Shown here: piece by piece, positions 1-8,787 of the stretch
How positions within the stretch are numbered: position 1 is the first letter of the stretch
Layout: every line of letters starts with the position of its first letter
Assembly: GCF_034006335.1 (NCBI RefSeq)
Contig: NZ_JAWDIQ010000002.1
Strand: one strand, 5' to 3'
Origin: Paracerasibacillus soli
Lineage (GTDB): Bacteria; Bacillota; Bacilli; Bacillales; Amphibacillaceae
DNA: 64,000 nucleotides
Program-made: the position numbers and the translations under genes
The notes under the pieces: generated by a model
The model's database searches: none
Told to the model about the DNA's origin: nothing
The model's input: only the letters and a program-made list of their open reading frames with translations

Positions 1-330
1 ACACATCCACAAAATATAACGGTTGGGCATGGATATGATCACTATTTTCTCTTCAATAAAGATGCGGAGCCTTCTATAATTGTAAAGGAAGATACGAGTG
101 GGAGAATATTAGAGATAAATACGGATCAGCCAGGTGTCGTTATGTATACAGGGAATGGATTGGATAATCAGTTACAATTACGTGAAGGCATGTCTAAAAA
201 ATACTTAGGTGTCTGTTTTGAAACGCAAGGTCCTCCCGCTTCCTTACATCAACAAGGATTACCATCCATCCTTTTAGAAGCAAATGAACCTTACAAAAAA
301 CAAACTAGATTTGCCTTTCATCGTTATTAA
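1..330 (+). CDS. galM: Aldose 1-epimerase (mutarotase), C-terminal part
   Basis: The reading frame is open from base 1 and ends at TAA 328-330, so only the last 109 residues are present and the start lies left of the window. The protein interconverts alpha and beta anomers of aldoses in the cytoplasm. Family features seen are GHGYDHYFLF near the left edge, the VMYTGNG strand, and CFETQGPP, which holds the glutamate that acts as catalytic base in mutarotases. The ending LLEANEPYKKQTRFAF is typical of the family. A strong terminator follows directly, so galM is the last gene of its transcript. No frameshift is seen in this part. Identification is confident; which sugar pathway it serves cannot be told from the fragment. 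Confidence 0.9.
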   Translation, partial: THPQNITVGHGYDHYFLFNKDAEPSIIVKEDTSGRILEINTDQPGVVMYTGNGLDNQLQLREGMSKKYLGVCFETQGPPASLHQQGLPSILLEANEPYKKQTRFAFHRY

Positions 331-343
331 TTTTTTCAAATCA

Positions 344-396
344 AAAAGCTACTCTTTTAAAGGGTCTATCCCTGCAATAAAAGAGTAGCTTTTTTT
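344..396 (+). terminator. Rho-independent terminator after galM
   Basis: AAAAAGCTACTCTTTTA and its complement TAAAAGAGTAGCTTTTTT form a stem of about 17 bp, followed by a T run. It lies 13 bases after the galM stop. Confidence 0.9.
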
Positions 397-473
397 ATCT
401 CATATTCTTTATCTAAGTGCAATCATTCTACATATTGCGTCAGCTAAAAAGACGGGAAGGTTACGTCGTTCGT

Positions 474-558
474 CTAGAAAGAAAAAGAGACACCAACTTT
501 TGTCTTCCATAAGTTGATATCCGCCGTTTGGCCAGGTTTTTCTAAAATTGGTTTAGTG
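474..558 (-). other. Possible relic of a gene tail next to the repeat array
   Basis: Downstream of the tandem array, on the minus strand, about 25 codons read KPGQTADINLWKTKVGVSFS and then stop at 474-476. The stretch looks protein-like and has no start of its own; upstream it runs into the repeats. It could be the orphaned 3' end of a gene truncated by repeat insertion, like the Ig-domain tails found beside the same repeat at 46.2 and 53.6 kb. I do not recognise the family, and chance cannot be excluded. Confidence 0.25.
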
Positions 559-829
559 TGCGCATGAGAACTATCCCCGCATTGCACGGCGGACGCTGAA
601 ACACGATAAACCTCTCCGCATTGCACAAGGTGGGTGCTGAAACACGAGAACCGTCCCTGCGTTGCACGGCGGGGGCACTGAAACACGAGAAACCTCTCCG
701 CATTGCACGGCGGGGGCGCTGAAACATGAGAAACCCCTCCGCATTGCACGGGCGGACGCTGAAACATCAGAACCGTCCCCGCGTTGCACGGGCGGACGCT
801 GAAACACGAGAACCGTCCCCATGTTTCAC
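559..829 (-). repeat. Tandem array of a 41-bp repeat built on the REP-like element
   Basis: The phrase GCTGAAAC (once ACTGAAAC) recurs at about 595, 636, 677, 718, 758 and 798, a period of 40-41 bp. A degenerate first unit begins near 559. Each unit reads roughly GCTGAAACACGAGAACCGTC, then CC(G/C)CRTTGCACGGGCGGAC. The unit is therefore the dispersed REP-like core plus a GC-rich linker. The last unit ends in the normal CATGTTTCA half, and its complement supplies the TGA stop of the neighbouring gene (826-828). All three minus frames stay partly open across the array, but a 41-bp period is not codon-sized and no protein is supported. Confidence 0.85.
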
Positions 830-1743
830 CGTTTTACAGATGCTGCCATTCTAACGTATGTGTGTCGTCTTCCTCTGATTGCGATGGAATATGTCATGAT
901 GTTTTCTGGTACTGCTATTCCGTAAAATCCTGTATCTCCAGTATGGAAAATATCAGCGCCTGCCATTTTGCTATTTAATGCAATTTGGCGGATGGTCGCT
1001 TCATCAGCTCCCTCTTGGCTTGTCCCAATGGTAAGCATCACTAATGCTCCTTTAGCGTGTACAAAACGAACATATTTTTCCACTGTATCTAATGTAATTC
1101 CTGGTACTGTTCCCGGAGCCGGCATTAAAATAATATCAGCACCTGCCTCAATAAAACTGGCTAGATCCGCTTCTGAAATAATGCCGCTACCCGTTTCATT
1201 TGCCACACCAGCACCATGCATTTTTCCAGCTATAATTAATCCTTCCTCCCCAAAAATCTCACGCGCCTTCCTAATCGCAACGATTGTTTCATCATTTGTC
1301 ACACCAGTTTTCGGATTCCCTGTTAAACATACGAAGTCAAACCCTAAGTTTTTTGCTTCTTTTAAGGATTCTTCTGTAGCTAATCTTCCGCGTGATATTT
1401 CGTCCAACTGTTCAATTTGTTCAGCATGTAAATCCACTGGTTCTAAATTTAGACCAACTGGACGGCCGGTTAATTCCTTCATTTTTTGAACGACAGACTC
1501 ATGCGCCTCACACGCACATCCTGTAACGGAAGGTTGAAACACATCAAATAAATTCAATAATAATAAATCAGCACCAAAAGCAGCTGCTAATTCCGCATTT
1601 GTCACACCTGGATATAATGGTGCTGCAGAAGCCATCGTTTCAGAAAGCATAACCCTTCCTTCACTAGCTCGAATGGATTGTTTTAAGTCTTGGCCATTCA
1701 TCTTTTGAAAATCAGAAGCTGTACAATCTAATAATCTTTTCAT
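826..1743 (-). CDS. TIM-barrel protein of the PEP phosphonomutase-like (DUF7916-type) family
   Basis: A 305-residue cytoplasmic protein with no signal peptide or membrane segment. It reads as an (alpha/beta)8 barrel: NLFDVFQPSVTGC, the strand GLNLEP, DFVCLTGNPKTGVTN, the Lys/His-containing IIAGKMHGAG, and ADIILMPAPGTVPG. Relatives are often annotated as phosphonomutase-like or wrongly as haloacid dehalogenase. The reaction is unknown to me. The start is ATG 1743 with AAGGAG eight bases upstream. The TGA stop (826-828) is formed by the first three bases of a REP-like element, so the last residues VKR abut the repeat array. The gene stands alone between galM and a plus-strand PLP enzyme. The fold assignment is fairly safe; the function is not. 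Confidence 0.7.
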   Translation of the reverse strand: MKRLLDCTASDFQKMNGQDLKQSIRASEGRVMLSETMASAAPLYPGVTNAELAAAFGADLLLLNLFDVFQPSVTGCACEAHESVVQKMKELTGRPVGLNLEPVDLHAEQIEQLDEISRGRLATEESLKEAKNLGFDFVCLTGNPKTGVTNDETIVAIRKAREIFGEEGLIIAGKMHGAGVANETGSGIISEADLASFIEAGADIILMPAPGTVPGITLDTVEKYVRFVHAKGALVMLTIGTSQEGADEATIRQIALNSKMAGADIFHTGDTGFYGIAVPENIMTYSIAIRGRRHTYVRMAASVKR

Positions 1744-2157
1744 GTAAAATTCTCCTTTTCTAGATGCTTATATTTGTATATTATCAATGCCTGTTCTTTT
1801 CTATAAATTGTAAAAACATATCAAACTTGTGTATAATATGTAAGATAAAGCATAAAACAAAAATTGACAAAATGCTACTAACACCTTATTTACATGCTCA
1901 TAAATAACCGCTAGTTATTTGAAGTGGATGTTGTTTAGAGGAAGGTATTACGCTATATTTCCTTTAGAGCATAGACTGGCTATTTTTTCTAATAAGCATC
2001 GTTCGTTGTTATTATTTCTATCGCGGTAGTATAAAATGCCTCCGCTTTTATTTGAAATATTTTTGGAAAAATTTACACGCAGGAATAGGTGACATCTTGG
2101 ATGACGCCAACATGCTAAAAATAAATGAATAAGTCCATTAGTTAGAAAAACTGAATG
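1744..2157. other. Intergenic region between divergent genes
   Basis: About 410 bp between two divergent starts, so promoters for both must lie here. I could not pick a convincing -35/-10 pair. A minus-strand ORF of 83 codons (1948-2199) overlaps the start of the next gene and has no family features. I see no RNA gene or operator I can support. Confidence 0.4.
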
Positions 2158-2177
2158 AAAAAGGGGCAAATAAGCAA

Positions 2178-3157
2178 ATGCACAAACTTCATATTGCACA
2201 TTTAGATACGCCTATTGAAAAGCTAGAAAAACTTAGTCAGGAACTAGGCAAAAATATTTATATAAAACGTGATGACTTTACTGGAACTGAAATATCTGGT
2301 AATAAGGTAAGAAAATTAGAGTACTCCATTCAATATGCACGAGAAAATGGGTATGATACCGTCATTACTACTGGCGCGATTCAATCAAACCACGCAAGGG
2401 CAACCGCTGCTGTTTGCGCCATGGTAGATTTAGATTGTCATCTTGTGCTAAGGGGTGACGTAAAAGAATTCGAAGGGAACTTTTTCCTAGACCATATGCT
2501 TGGTGCAAATGTACACATTATCTCCCCAGGTGCGTCCGTGAAGATGCAATGGAGGAGCTAAAAAATACACTAGCTGCCCAAGGTAAAAGGGTATTTTTAA
2601 TTCCTGTTGGTGCATCAGATGCACTCGGTTCCCACGGCTATATTAATTGTTATAACGAAATCGTAAAGCAAGAAAAACAGATGAACATTCATTTTGATTC
2701 TATTAACCTTGCTATTGGTTCTGGCGGCACATATGCAGGACTGTGGTATGGAAATGAACAAGCAAGATTTAACAAGAAAATTATCGGCTATTCTGTTGAC
2801 AATACAGCGGAAGAATTCAAAGAAGAAGTAACAAAAATCGTGCTGGACATTGATGAAGCGGATGAGTCAAGTAAGTCAGCCCATAACTTCGACACCATCT
2901 TCATCAATGATAACTATGTTGGAGAAGGTTACGGTCTAGCAACAGATGAAGAACTTGCATTTTATATTGATTTCGCGAGAAGCTCCGGCATTATTCTTGA
3001 TCCTGCATACACAGGAAAGGCCTTCCGTGGATTAATCACTGAAATAAAGCAAGGAAAGTACGATGATCAAGAAAACATTCTTTTTATCCATACAGGCGGA
3101 CTGCAAGGTTATACAAAAGAAATGCGGGAGAGAATAAAAGATATGCTTGGTAAGTAG
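2178..3157 (+). CDS. D-cysteine desulfhydrase / ACC deaminase family PLP enzyme (one frameshift)
   Basis: Two overlapping frames make one protein of about 326 residues. The first part (2178-2561) carries IYIKRDDFTG and SGNKVRKLEY, whose lysine binds pyridoxal phosphate, then TTGAIQSNHARA. The second part starts in another frame at about 2545 (REDAMEELKNTLA) and carries VGASDALGSHGY, the glycine-rich GSGGTYAGL and the conserved IHTGGLQGY end. A single missing base, probably C in ISPGASR, joins them. The family releases ammonia, pyruvate and sulfide from D-cysteine or opens the ring of 1-aminocyclopropane-1-carboxylate; substrate cannot be told here. The start ATG 2178 has AAAGGGG 12 bases upstream. 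It converges with the M4 protease gene across a terminator hairpin. Confidence 0.85.
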
Positions 3158-3250
3158 TATTGCATTAAGTAGTTTAAAACTAAAATAGTTGTTACCAGGT
3201 GCTCGTGGATGATAACTCACTTTGATTCATGAAGCACCTCTACTATTTGA

Positions 3251-3279
3251 TGAAACATGAGAACCGTCCCCATGTTTCG
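3251..3279 (-). repeat. REP-like element, single copy
   Basis: TGAAACATGAGAACCGTCCC followed by CATGTTTCG: inverted ends TGAAACATG/CATGTTTC(G) around the AGAACCGTCC core. It lies in the convergent gap after the PLP enzyme, separated from a second copy by a terminator hairpin. Confidence 0.9.
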
Positions 3280-3287
3280 CCCGCAAT

Positions 3288-3326
3288 AAAGGACAAGGTC
3301 GATATAAAATGACCTTGTCCTTTTTT
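3288..3326. terminator. Bidirectional terminator between convergent genes
   Basis: AAAGGACAAGGTC and GACCTTGTCCTTT form a 13-bp stem around a 10-nt AT-rich loop, with T6 on the plus side. It would end the PLP enzyme transcript and possibly that of the M4 protease. Confidence 0.85.
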
Positions 3327-3348
3327 AACGGGTGTAAGCTCCTTTTCA

Positions 3349-3377
3349 TGAAACAGGAGAACCGTCCCTATGTTTCA
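3349..3377 (-). repeat. REP-like element abutting the M4 protease stop
   Basis: TGAAACAGGAGAACCGTCCC then TATGTTTCA. On the minus strand the gene stop TGA is followed in frame by TAG and then the TGA that opens the element. Confidence 0.9.
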
Positions 3378-3380
3378 CTA

Positions 3381-4976
3381 TCATTCTACTCCGACTGAGT
3401 TGTATGCGTGTTTGACTGCTTCTACTTCTGCTGAGTTGCTTCCGTATAGGTCTGTTGCGGATTGGATGGCTGCTTGTTTCATCATAGAAAAGCTGGAATT
3501 TGCTGTTAAGTAGTAGCTCAGTGCGTGATAGTAAATTTGCTCTGTTGCCTCTCTGCCGACACCGTTTACAGTGACACCGTAATGTTCGCCACCTTCTGCA
3601 ATTAAATAGGCGGCTTTGTTATTGATACTACTATTGATATGAACACCACCGTTATCCAGGTTACCTTCATAGCGTAAATCCCAATGATCTGGGTATGATC
3701 TTTCCGTTCTACTTTCAATCAAAGAAGTTGGATCTTGCATATCCCGTAATGCATGATTGCCATCCGCCATGATTGCTTCTCCGATGAGCCAATTATCCCG
3801 ATCAACCATTGCTCCAAAAATATCTGCAAAAGACTCATTTAATGCACCTGATTCATTGCGATAAATTAAGCCTGCTGTATGTTGTACGACACCATGTGTC
3901 ATTTCATGTGCAGCAACATCTAAACCAGCACTTAATGGATGAAATCGGATGCCGTCTCCATCACCGTACGACATTTGCCTTCCATTCCACGATGCATTAT
4001 TCCAATTATCCCCAACATGCACAGCCGATATTAATTGCTGACCATTATTATCAACAGAGTCTCTTCCAAATGTATCCATATAATAGTCATAAGTTAATTG
4101 TGCATTTCTGTGGGCATCCACTGCGGCACCATCTTTAAACATTTTATTTACACTCGTCACGTCAACATTTGTATTTGTTGTTTGATCATACGTTACGACG
4201 CCTTTACCACGTGTTTCATCATATAACCTGAATAGACCATCAATTGCTTGCGCTTCAAATTTCCTCTTCTCACCAAAAACCCCTGTACCAAAAGCAGTGA
4301 CTTCATGTGCAGCATTAAACTGATCCACTACATCCCCACTAACCGCATCAATGAAATAATGCCAATAACCAACCTTTGGATTAACGGTCGATGCCGTTAC
4401 AAGATACGTATAGTAGAAGTTATCATCATACTCATAAATATACTCTTTGACCTCTACTCCTTCGTAATCTCCTACTTCACCTATTCTTTTTTCCAAGGCT
4501 TGCTTAAATATTGATACAGCCTGTCCTTTCGTAACTTTTGCTTCTGTCTTTAAATTTTTATTATCCAAATTGGGAATGACTTGGCCAAAGTACGCCTTCA
4601 CTTGATTGTCATGATCCAAGGCCACTGTTTGATCCGCCCCAAAAACAGGTATACCATCAAAATATTGCTTGACCCTGAAATGAGAAGTGTCTGTTTCTTT
4701 GTCCGTTGTTTCCTCTAAAACTTTAAAACTCGTCAATGTATTATTCGATAGTTTAAATGACTTACTTTTACTATCTAAATAAGCCAAAACGATATCTACT
4801 TTGCTCAATCCTTTAGGAGCTTCCCATTGCTCAATCATATATGAAGGCGTTTGATATGCTTCGTGATACGCGATACGGACCTCTTCCGCTGACACCGGTT
4901 TTCCACCAATTAAAAATCCGCTAAGGGTTAAAGACAATGCTAAGGTGGAGGAAATAATTTTCTTATTCATTTTCAT
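3381..4976 (-). CDS. Secreted thermolysin-like neutral protease (peptidase M4)
   Basis: An extracellular zinc endopeptidase of about 531 residues. A signal peptide (KKIISSTLALSLTLSGFLIG, cleavage near VSA) leads into the FTP and PepSY propeptide (about residues 60-230), then the catalytic domain. AAHEMTHGVVQH gives the HExxH zinc ligands near residue 355, and GALNESFADIFG gives the third ligand, glutamate. DNGGVHINSSINNKAAY carries the downstream active-site histidine. I chose ATG 4976, preceded by AGGATGAGG, rather than the upstream ATG at 5030, which falls inside the reconstructed TasA-like gene. The gene begins 22 bases after that gene's stop and is probably co-transcribed with it. Unlike the other secreted enzymes here, it lacks the shared C-terminal helical module. 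Length and motifs fit a full, active M4 protease. Confidence 0.93.
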   Translation of the reverse strand: MKMNKKIISSTLALSLTLSGFLIGGKPVSAEEVRIAYHEAYQTPSYMIEQWEAPKGLSKVDIVLAYLDSKSKSFKLSNNTLTSFKVLEETTDKETDTSHFRVKQYFDGIPVFGADQTVALDHDNQVKAYFGQVIPNLDNKNLKTEAKVTKGQAVSIFKQALEKRIGEVGDYEGVEVKEYIYEYDDNFYYTYLVTASTVNPKVGYWHYFIDAVSGDVVDQFNAAHEVTAFGTGVFGEKRKFEAQAIDGLFRLYDETRGKGVVTYDQTTNTNVDVTSVNKMFKDGAAVDAHRNAQLTYDYYMDTFGRDSVDNNGQQLISAVHVGDNWNNASWNGRQMSYGDGDGIRFHPLSAGLDVAAHEMTHGVVQHTAGLIYRNESGALNESFADIFGAMVDRDNWLIGEAIMADGNHALRDMQDPTSLIESRTERSYPDHWDLRYEGNLDNGGVHINSSINNKAAYLIAEGGEHYGVTVNGVGREATEQIYYHALSYYLTANSSFSMMKQAAIQSATDLYGSNSAEVEAVKHAYNSVGVE

Positions 4977-4998
4977 TGGCCTCATCCTTTTCATCATA

Positions 4999-5588
4999 TT
5001 ATAGGTCCTCACCACTTGTTTGCGTTGCATGAAACTTCCATTCTAGCAACAGACTATCTCCTTGAAACATATTCTGATCTTCTCCATTATCAATAAAACT
5101 GAACTCTACCCAAAACTCATGATTTTCCCAACATCAAGTCCGCCTTTTTGCTCCCATAATGGATCCCATACATCGCGTTTTACAACATCTGGATCCATAT
5201 TTTTCAGCTCATATAAGGTTGTTTCAAAAATAGGTTCACTTTCTTGATTCCAATTCCATAGGAAGTTTACTTGAATATGTTTACCAAAATCATCTACGTT
5301 GTTACCTTCTAAATCTATAATTCGATAATCTGTTTCCAATAAAACACTTTGGATTTTTAAAGTCCCTTCATTCGTTAAGTCAAATTCCCGTAACATATTA
5401 TCTCCGGGCTTCATGTTACTAATATCAATTAAAACTTCTGGATTTAACGATAAATCTAAAGTTCCCGCCGTAAACGTATTTTGCGCCACCGCTGTATCAC
5501 TAAAGTAAGCAAATGTTCCTCCACTTATTAAAGTAAGCCCTAATGCTGCACTTGCGATACTTAAACCAAACTTTTTGTTTGTACTCAT
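4999..5588 (-). CDS. TasA/CalY (camelysin)-family secreted matrix protein, copy 1 (frameshift)
   Basis: A signal peptide with the family pattern (KFGLSIASAALGLTLISGGT followed by FAYFSD) is followed by NTFTAGTLDLSLNPE and the repeating beta-strand pattern of TasA/camelysin proteins. The open frame stops at 5106, but the next frame continues VEFSFIDNGEDQNMFQGDS and LLLEWKFHATQ to a TAA at 4999. This matches the end of the paralogue at 27129-27716 (VDNSADQNQFQGDSLQLEW), so one base is probably wrong near 5110. TasA proteins form the biofilm fibre, and camelysin was described as a surface metalloprotease. The RBS is GAAAGGGG before ATG 5588. The M4 protease follows 22 bases later. SipW at 23.6 kb is the likely signal peptidase for it. 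Confidence 0.85.
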
Positions 5589-5891
5589 CTCTCTTTCCCC
5601 TTTCTATTTTTATAAAAAAAATCCTTTTCCACTACCCTCCTTATCATTTCGTTGCTGTAATAGATTGATATGATAATCTTGCAGTTAATCTATCATATTT
5701 TTGATGCCTAATCAACTGTATATTGCAAATTTTCAAATAAATAATCGTAATCACCTATTATTTCGAGTTAGCAACCAAAAATGGTAGGTGTTTAGTCCCT
5801 GCTTGATCAAGCGAACAAGAACCAATGGTAAATAATAAGTGATGACGTATAAATCTCATGAACACCTGTCCTTGTCACGATTTTCTATTAG
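5589..5891 (-). other. Leader region of the tasA-like gene
   Basis: About 300 bp between the M64 gene and the tasA-like gene. Besides the promoter listed separately, it holds an imperfect inverted repeat around 5656-5697 (ATGATAGATT ... AATCTATTAC on the minus strand) overlapping the -10 region, a possible operator. I see no coding sequence. Confidence 0.4.
5687..5715 (-). promoter_or_regulatory. Predicted sigma-A promoter of the tasA-like gene
   Basis: On the minus strand TTGATT (-35) and TAGATT (-10) are separated by exactly 17 bases, about 100 bases before the ATG at 5588. Confidence 0.5.
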
Positions 5892-8618
5892 CTAATTTTG
5901 TTCCCAATGTTCATGTAATCTTTTCGCCTCGAGCGTCAAAACAATGTACGCTTGTTTCGCAATCAATCCTTGCTCATACTTTTTGTTCCAGAAGAATTTC
6001 AAATCCACTCAAATGTTTCAGCGCTTTATCATCCAGACCACGTTGCTCAAAATGCGCAAGAGATGTTAAATGAGTAGAGAAAGAACGTTTCGTATCTTCT
6101 GTTGCAAAAACATCAAGTTCACCAAATTGCGCTACATAGTTTATTAGCGTTGTAGCACTCAAGTCTGCATTTGCACAATCACCAACGTTAAATGCGGATA
6201 CTCGATTAGGTGCGCCAAAATCTGCAATATCAGAACGATTCTCATAACAACCTTGTACACCATGAATCGTATTTCCAACTAAAACAGGTCCATATTCGTC
6301 ATATTGCGCATTTGCTGATACTTGCTCATTGTCACGCAAAATTAGCCACCCATTAAATGTATTACCTACTAACGTCGTGTCATGGATCGTTTGTGAAATA
6401 TAAGTTTGACCATTTACTTCTGCCCCAAACATTTGGATTGTATGTGCTTCCTCAGCTTCTATATCTCCATTAATCGTACTATTTGAAATCACCAATGACG
6501 CACCTTTTTGTACGAAAACATCACCCGTTACGGTTATATTTTCAAGACAAGTCACGCCTTCTGTCACATGTAAATCGCCTTGGTAATCTTCTGTAATCGC
6601 ATGTGTACATGTCGCTTGTTCTCCCGGAATGACTGTAGCGTAATATTCCTCTGCATTTCCAATATTACCGGCGGCATCAATGGCGCGATGTTCAATAAAA
6701 TGCGTGTCAAAACCTGGCACAAATTTTTCACCCGGGTCTTCTTCCGTGTAAGATTTTTCATACGTTACAATGGATAGTCCACCTGTTCCAAGGTTGCCAT
6801 ATGTGAGCTCTTTAATATCTGTTCCAGAGTATGAAAATGTAAATGGCTCCCCTTCCGGTTCTTCAGGAAATCCAAAATAGTTATACCAACCACTTTTATT
6901 TAATCGAATTTCCCCGACAACAAAACCTGTTTGATCATCTTGCGGTTCAAGTTTCATATCAAACTTATTAAAATACACATGATGCTCCACCTCACCTGGT
7001 AGTGTCGCGATTGGTTCTGTTAATTTTCTTGGAGCTGTTGGAAGTTGATTGTCAACTATCCATGAAATTGTTTCCGAATCTGAACGAGTTTGCTGAGGGT
7101 CCGTAACCGTTGCACTTAATGTTAACTCTCCCTGTGGTAAATCAATTTCATTTAAATCAAGGAAACGGCTATTTTGTGCATCCGCTAGAACCTCGCCATT
7201 TAATTTCCAAGTAACATTTAACAAGCGGTCTGTCGGATTAGGTGTTTCAACAAATACAATCTCATCTAATGCTAAAGCATGAGCAGTTGTGGAATGATTT
7301 GTAAATACCACATCTACTTCCGTAACATTTTGTGGACTACCTATCGTCCATTCTCGTGTCTGTGTCATTCGTGGTCCATCTAAATAATTAGGATCTCGGA
7401 CAAATTGCGTCTTGTCCTGAATCGTAACTTTGACGATATCATCCTGCTTTACATCATATTTACTTAAATCAAGATGCCGCGCATTATTCGTATTTGCAAC
7501 GATTTCCCCATTAATTGCCCATGTGACATCCAACAAATGAAATCTTGGGTACATCGTCTCAACCGAGAGAATCTCATCTTTGCCGATTTCTCCTTCAGGT
7601 GTAGAAGTTAATGGCATCTCCTCCGCGTTACGCATCCCCGTTATTCGCTGCGTCATTTGTTCTCTACTAACTTGATCAAAGTAAAATCCAGTATGTCGCA
7701 TCATGGAATGTTTACTAGGACGCCAAATATTTGAGCTACTGTACTGACCACTTTCATACCCATCTGGATCAGCAGCTTTAATCAGGCCACCAGACTCACT
7801 TTCTTCACCTAGCCAACGCCACCACTTCGCTTGTTTTTCAATCATTTCTTCAGAAGTCATTCGCGTATGATGAATAGAATTTGGTTCTTGATCTGGATGT
7901 GGACCACCAGGCACACCGCGATCATAATAAGAATACTCATCTTGTAGGTTGCCTAATGAATGTCCTAATTCATGCAATGAAACCAGTGGACCTTGTGGAC
8001 TACCACCAGTCGTTGTAGCATGAACGCCACCAATACCGCCATACGTAAATGTATTCCCAATTGTTAACGTTTGAATGTTTTGGTCATTTTCAGATATACC
8101 TAACGCTGGGCAATATATTCCCTCATAATCTTATTTCTCGCTTCGGCCCCACCGGTACCAAATGTTACACCACGTGCAAGCTCATCAGCTGGACATCGAT
8201 TTGCGTATTGTAAATGAAACACCGTGTCACGCCTTACGTTCCCATCATCCGGGTCACAGCTAATCCCTGAATCTACCGAGGGGGTTTCTACCATATACAC
8301 ATTAAAGTAATTACGGTAACTACGGAAAGGCTCCACACTCCACTGAACATTTTGGTTGCGATCTACATCTTCACGAAACTTATCCATTTCATCTGCTGTA
8401 TATCCATCACCAAAAATAATCAGGTTTAATCGATCTTCGGCTGGACCTGTAACTTGTAGTGGCACAATATTGACATCCCCTAATTCTAATTTCTGGTTAT
8501 CAGCAGAGACAGATTGTGCATGTGATACATCTATTTTTCCAAAAGACAATACAAGTAAAGGAATCATCAGAACGAAGATACACAGTTTCCGAAAAATACG
8601 ATTTCCCAATTTAACCAT
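5892..8618 (-). CDS. Secreted IgA-type metallopeptidase (peptidase M64) with beta-repeat region and FIMAH-like tail (frameshifts)
   Basis: The reconstructed protein is about 908 residues. It has a signal peptide (LCIFVLMIPLLVLSFGKIDV, then SHA) and the M64 N-terminus LNLIIFGDGYTADEMDKF and FRSYRNYFNVYMVETPS. Zinc-site MHELGHSLGNLQDEY follows FTYGGIGGVHATTTGGSPQG. A one-base shift near 8100 separates the two halves. After the catalytic part come two beta-sandwich repeats (LLDVTWAINGEIV, LLNVTWKLNGEVL). Then a stretch resembling a right-handed beta helix (ITVTGDVFVQKGASLVISNS) leads to the shared C-terminal helical module. A second shift in an A5 run near 5978 hides the true end (YEQGLIAKQAYIVLTLEAKR) with TAG at 5892. 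It degrades protein outside the cell. It is flanked by an InhA-like gene upstream and the TasA-like gene downstream. Confidence 0.85.
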
Positions 8619-8635
8619 CCCTTCCCATTTACACT

Positions 8636-8787
8636 AGTAAAAAATGACTTTTTTGCGCTTTGATCGTTTTCTTAATGGATAAAAGCTTCTACATGAAACA
8701 TGAGAACCGTCCCTACGAGTCACGATTCAGTTCGGTCGTGCTGCGCCGTGCCGTGCCGTGAAACGCGAGAACCGTCCCCATGTTTCA
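8636..8787 (-). repeat. REP-like doublet plus a flank shared with 11098-11190
   Basis: Two REP-like cores lie in direct orientation: one at 8694 with an altered right half (CTACGAGTCACG), one at 8759-8787 complete. The 58 bases to their left (CTAGTAAAAAATGACTTT ... CTTCTACATG) recur beside the repeat at 11.1 kb. The right element touches the TAG stop of the InhA-like gene (8788-8790). Confidence 0.85.

Noticed and set aside
474..822. Overlapping minus-strand ORFs of 60-97 codons across the repeat array, rich in Cys, Pro and Arg
   Set aside because: The 40-41 bp period shifts frame at each unit, all three frames are open, and there is no ribosome site or family match. They are by-products of the repeat.
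559..829. The tandem array as a CRISPR
   Set aside because: Units are contiguous at 40-41 bp with no unique spacers, and no cas genes are present in the window.
968..1489. 173-codon plus ORF inside the phosphonomutase-like gene
   Set aside because: It is the shadow of a well-supported gene on the other strand.
1948..2199. 83-codon minus ORF upstream of the PLP enzyme
   Set aside because: It overlaps the enzyme's start and ribosome site and has no recognisable domain.
4977..5030. The upstream ATG start for the M4 protease
   Set aside because: It would place 18 residues before a normal signal peptide and overlap the reconstructed TasA-like gene; the internal ATG has a ribosome site.
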